Source: Prochlorococcus sp. AG-418-G23
Lineage (GTDB): Bacteria; Cyanobacteriota; Cyanobacteriia; PCC-6307; Cyanobiaceae
Length of the DNA stretch: 55,617 bases
NCBI GenBank assembly: GCA_003214195.1
Contig: QCLY01000004.1
Span: 1 to 55,617, forward strand
Reading direction: 5' to 3'
Shown: positions 55,100 through 55,617 of the stretch, piece by piece
Numbering within the stretch: the first letter of the stretch is position 1
Layout of the letters: each line of letters begins with the position of its first letter
The notes under the pieces: model-generated
Databases searched by the model: none
The model's input: the letters and a program-made list of their open reading frames with translations, nothing else
What the model was told of the DNA's origin: nothing
Translations under genes and position numbers: made by a program

Positions 55100-55617
55100 T
55101 TACTCTTTTAATATTAATTTCCATGGTTTAAAAATGTCCGGAGACTCTATTAATTTGAGATTATCATTTTTTAATATTTCATTTTTTGAGATAGTGGTCC
55201 AGGCATATTGGTTAGGTTTTAAATCTTTAATATTTTCTATTCCTTGTCCAACTTTCGGCATAAAAATTGCAATTCTAATCTTAGTAGTTGAAGTGTCATA
55301 ATCTGAAGGGCCACTTCTTATAAATTCAATTTCCTTTTTGTAAAGATTTTCTTTTTTAATTATCTCCTCACTAACAATTCTTGATTCCTTGGCTCTATCG
55401 CTAAATAAACCTTTTTGAACTGAAATTGAGAAAAGTAAATATGGGCCTAATATAATAAGAAATAGTTTAGCTCTGATAGATTTAGTTCCCCTAGAGATAA
55501 GCCATAATATTGCTAGAAAAATTAGAGCAAAACTTAGAGAAATTTTAATTGAACTTTCAATTGCAACATCCTCTATTTTTAAATTTAAAAAAATTACTGA
55601 AGTTATTAAAATTATTG
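55100..55617 (-). CDS. C-terminal part of an unidentified membrane protein (N-terminus outside window)
   Basis: Read by hand: an open minus-strand frame from the right edge to a TAA at 55100-55102, about 172 codons. Three hydrophobic segments are seen (IILITSVIFLNL; ISLSFALIFLAILWLIS; KLFLIILGPYLLFSISV), followed by a ~110-residue soluble tail (GLFSDRAKESRIVSEEIIKK; TKIRIAIFMPKVGQGIENI; NQYAWTTISKNEIL; PWKLILKE). The layout resembles the C-terminus of large multi-pass glycosyltransferases (GT39/ArnT-like), which would suit the neighbouring GDP-sugar genes, but I cannot confirm this. Confidence 0.7.
   Translation of the reverse strand, partial: IILITSVIFLNLKIEDVAIESSIKISLSFALIFLAILWLISRGTKSIRAKLFLIILGPYLLFSISVQKGLFSDRAKESRIVSEEIIKKENLYKKEIEFIRSGPSDYDTSTTKIRIAIFMPKVGQGIENIKDLKPNQYAWTTISKNEILKNDNLKLIESPDIFKPWKLILKE

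Overview
The window looks like a chromosome segment of a high-light-adapted Prochlorococcus (probably clade HLII). The DNA is very AT-rich, genes are densely packed on both strands with short gaps, and the content is typical of a streamlined marine picocyanobacterium: nickel superoxide dismutase with its protease and a nickel-transporter-like protein, a ClpR-type inactive Clp subunit, cyanobacterial ZipN/Ftn2, ThiE with an extra N-terminal domain, CpmA/LarB, and pseudocobalamin-type CobL. The strain assignment is inference. No phage, insertion sequence, CRISPR array or rRNA is visible.

Layout. 1-8.9 kb: clpR (cut by the left edge), a PIN/TRAM membrane protein, hemW, panB, the 4.5S SRP RNA, ftsZ, ftsQ, a small membrane protein, ddl and miaB. 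This is a division/cell-wall cluster on the minus strand. 8.9-16.2 kb: tRNA-His, a cytosine-deaminase-like amidohydrolase, an FAD-linked oxidase, folC, argD abutting tRNA-Leu(CAA), a pair of overlapping micro-ORFs, and murA. 16.3-21.8 kb: a SpoU/TrmH methyltransferase, lpd, trpC, then the Ni-SOD block (sodT-like, sodX, sodN) and an exported FKBP isomerase. 21.9-30.5 kb: lnt, mnmA, nnr, a group 2 sigma factor, pdhA and zipN. 30.5-38.2 kb: a mostly plus-strand run of ffh, rpsP, phoH, a Bax-inhibitor-like gene, era, trmD-ispF (one reading frame), a small secreted protein and larB/cpmA. 38.2-47.5 kb: small ORFs, thiS-thiE-ribF, surE, pheS, nadK, cobL, two small conserved genes and ribD. 47.6-55.6 kb: ftsH, argF, lexA with two upstream operator-like sites, and GDP-sugar genes (manC, fcl, gmd) followed by the C-terminus of an unidentified membrane protein. 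The last part may be the edge of a surface-polysaccharide island.

How genes fit together. ftsZ, ftsQ and zipN are parts of the division machinery. ffs and ffh are the RNA and protein of the signal recognition particle. sodN needs sodX for propeptide removal and nickel, plausibly supplied by the sodT-like protein. manC, gmd and fcl form a GDP-mannose to GDP-fucose route. lpd and pdhA both serve pyruvate dehydrogenase. ribD and ribF begin and end flavin synthesis.

Most notable observations. Two well-conserved genes (the SpoU methyltransferase and sodX) have conserved N-termini that extend well upstream of any ATG/GTG/TTG, so non-canonical initiation is likely. trmD and ispF are joined in frame with no stop. 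Ffh carries 13 copies of an 18-bp Gly-Met-rich repeat. lexA has two direct copies of a LexA-box-like sequence. Several small ORFs lie in the only two gaps longer than 300 bp. I did not find an obviously new multi-gene defence or metabolic system.
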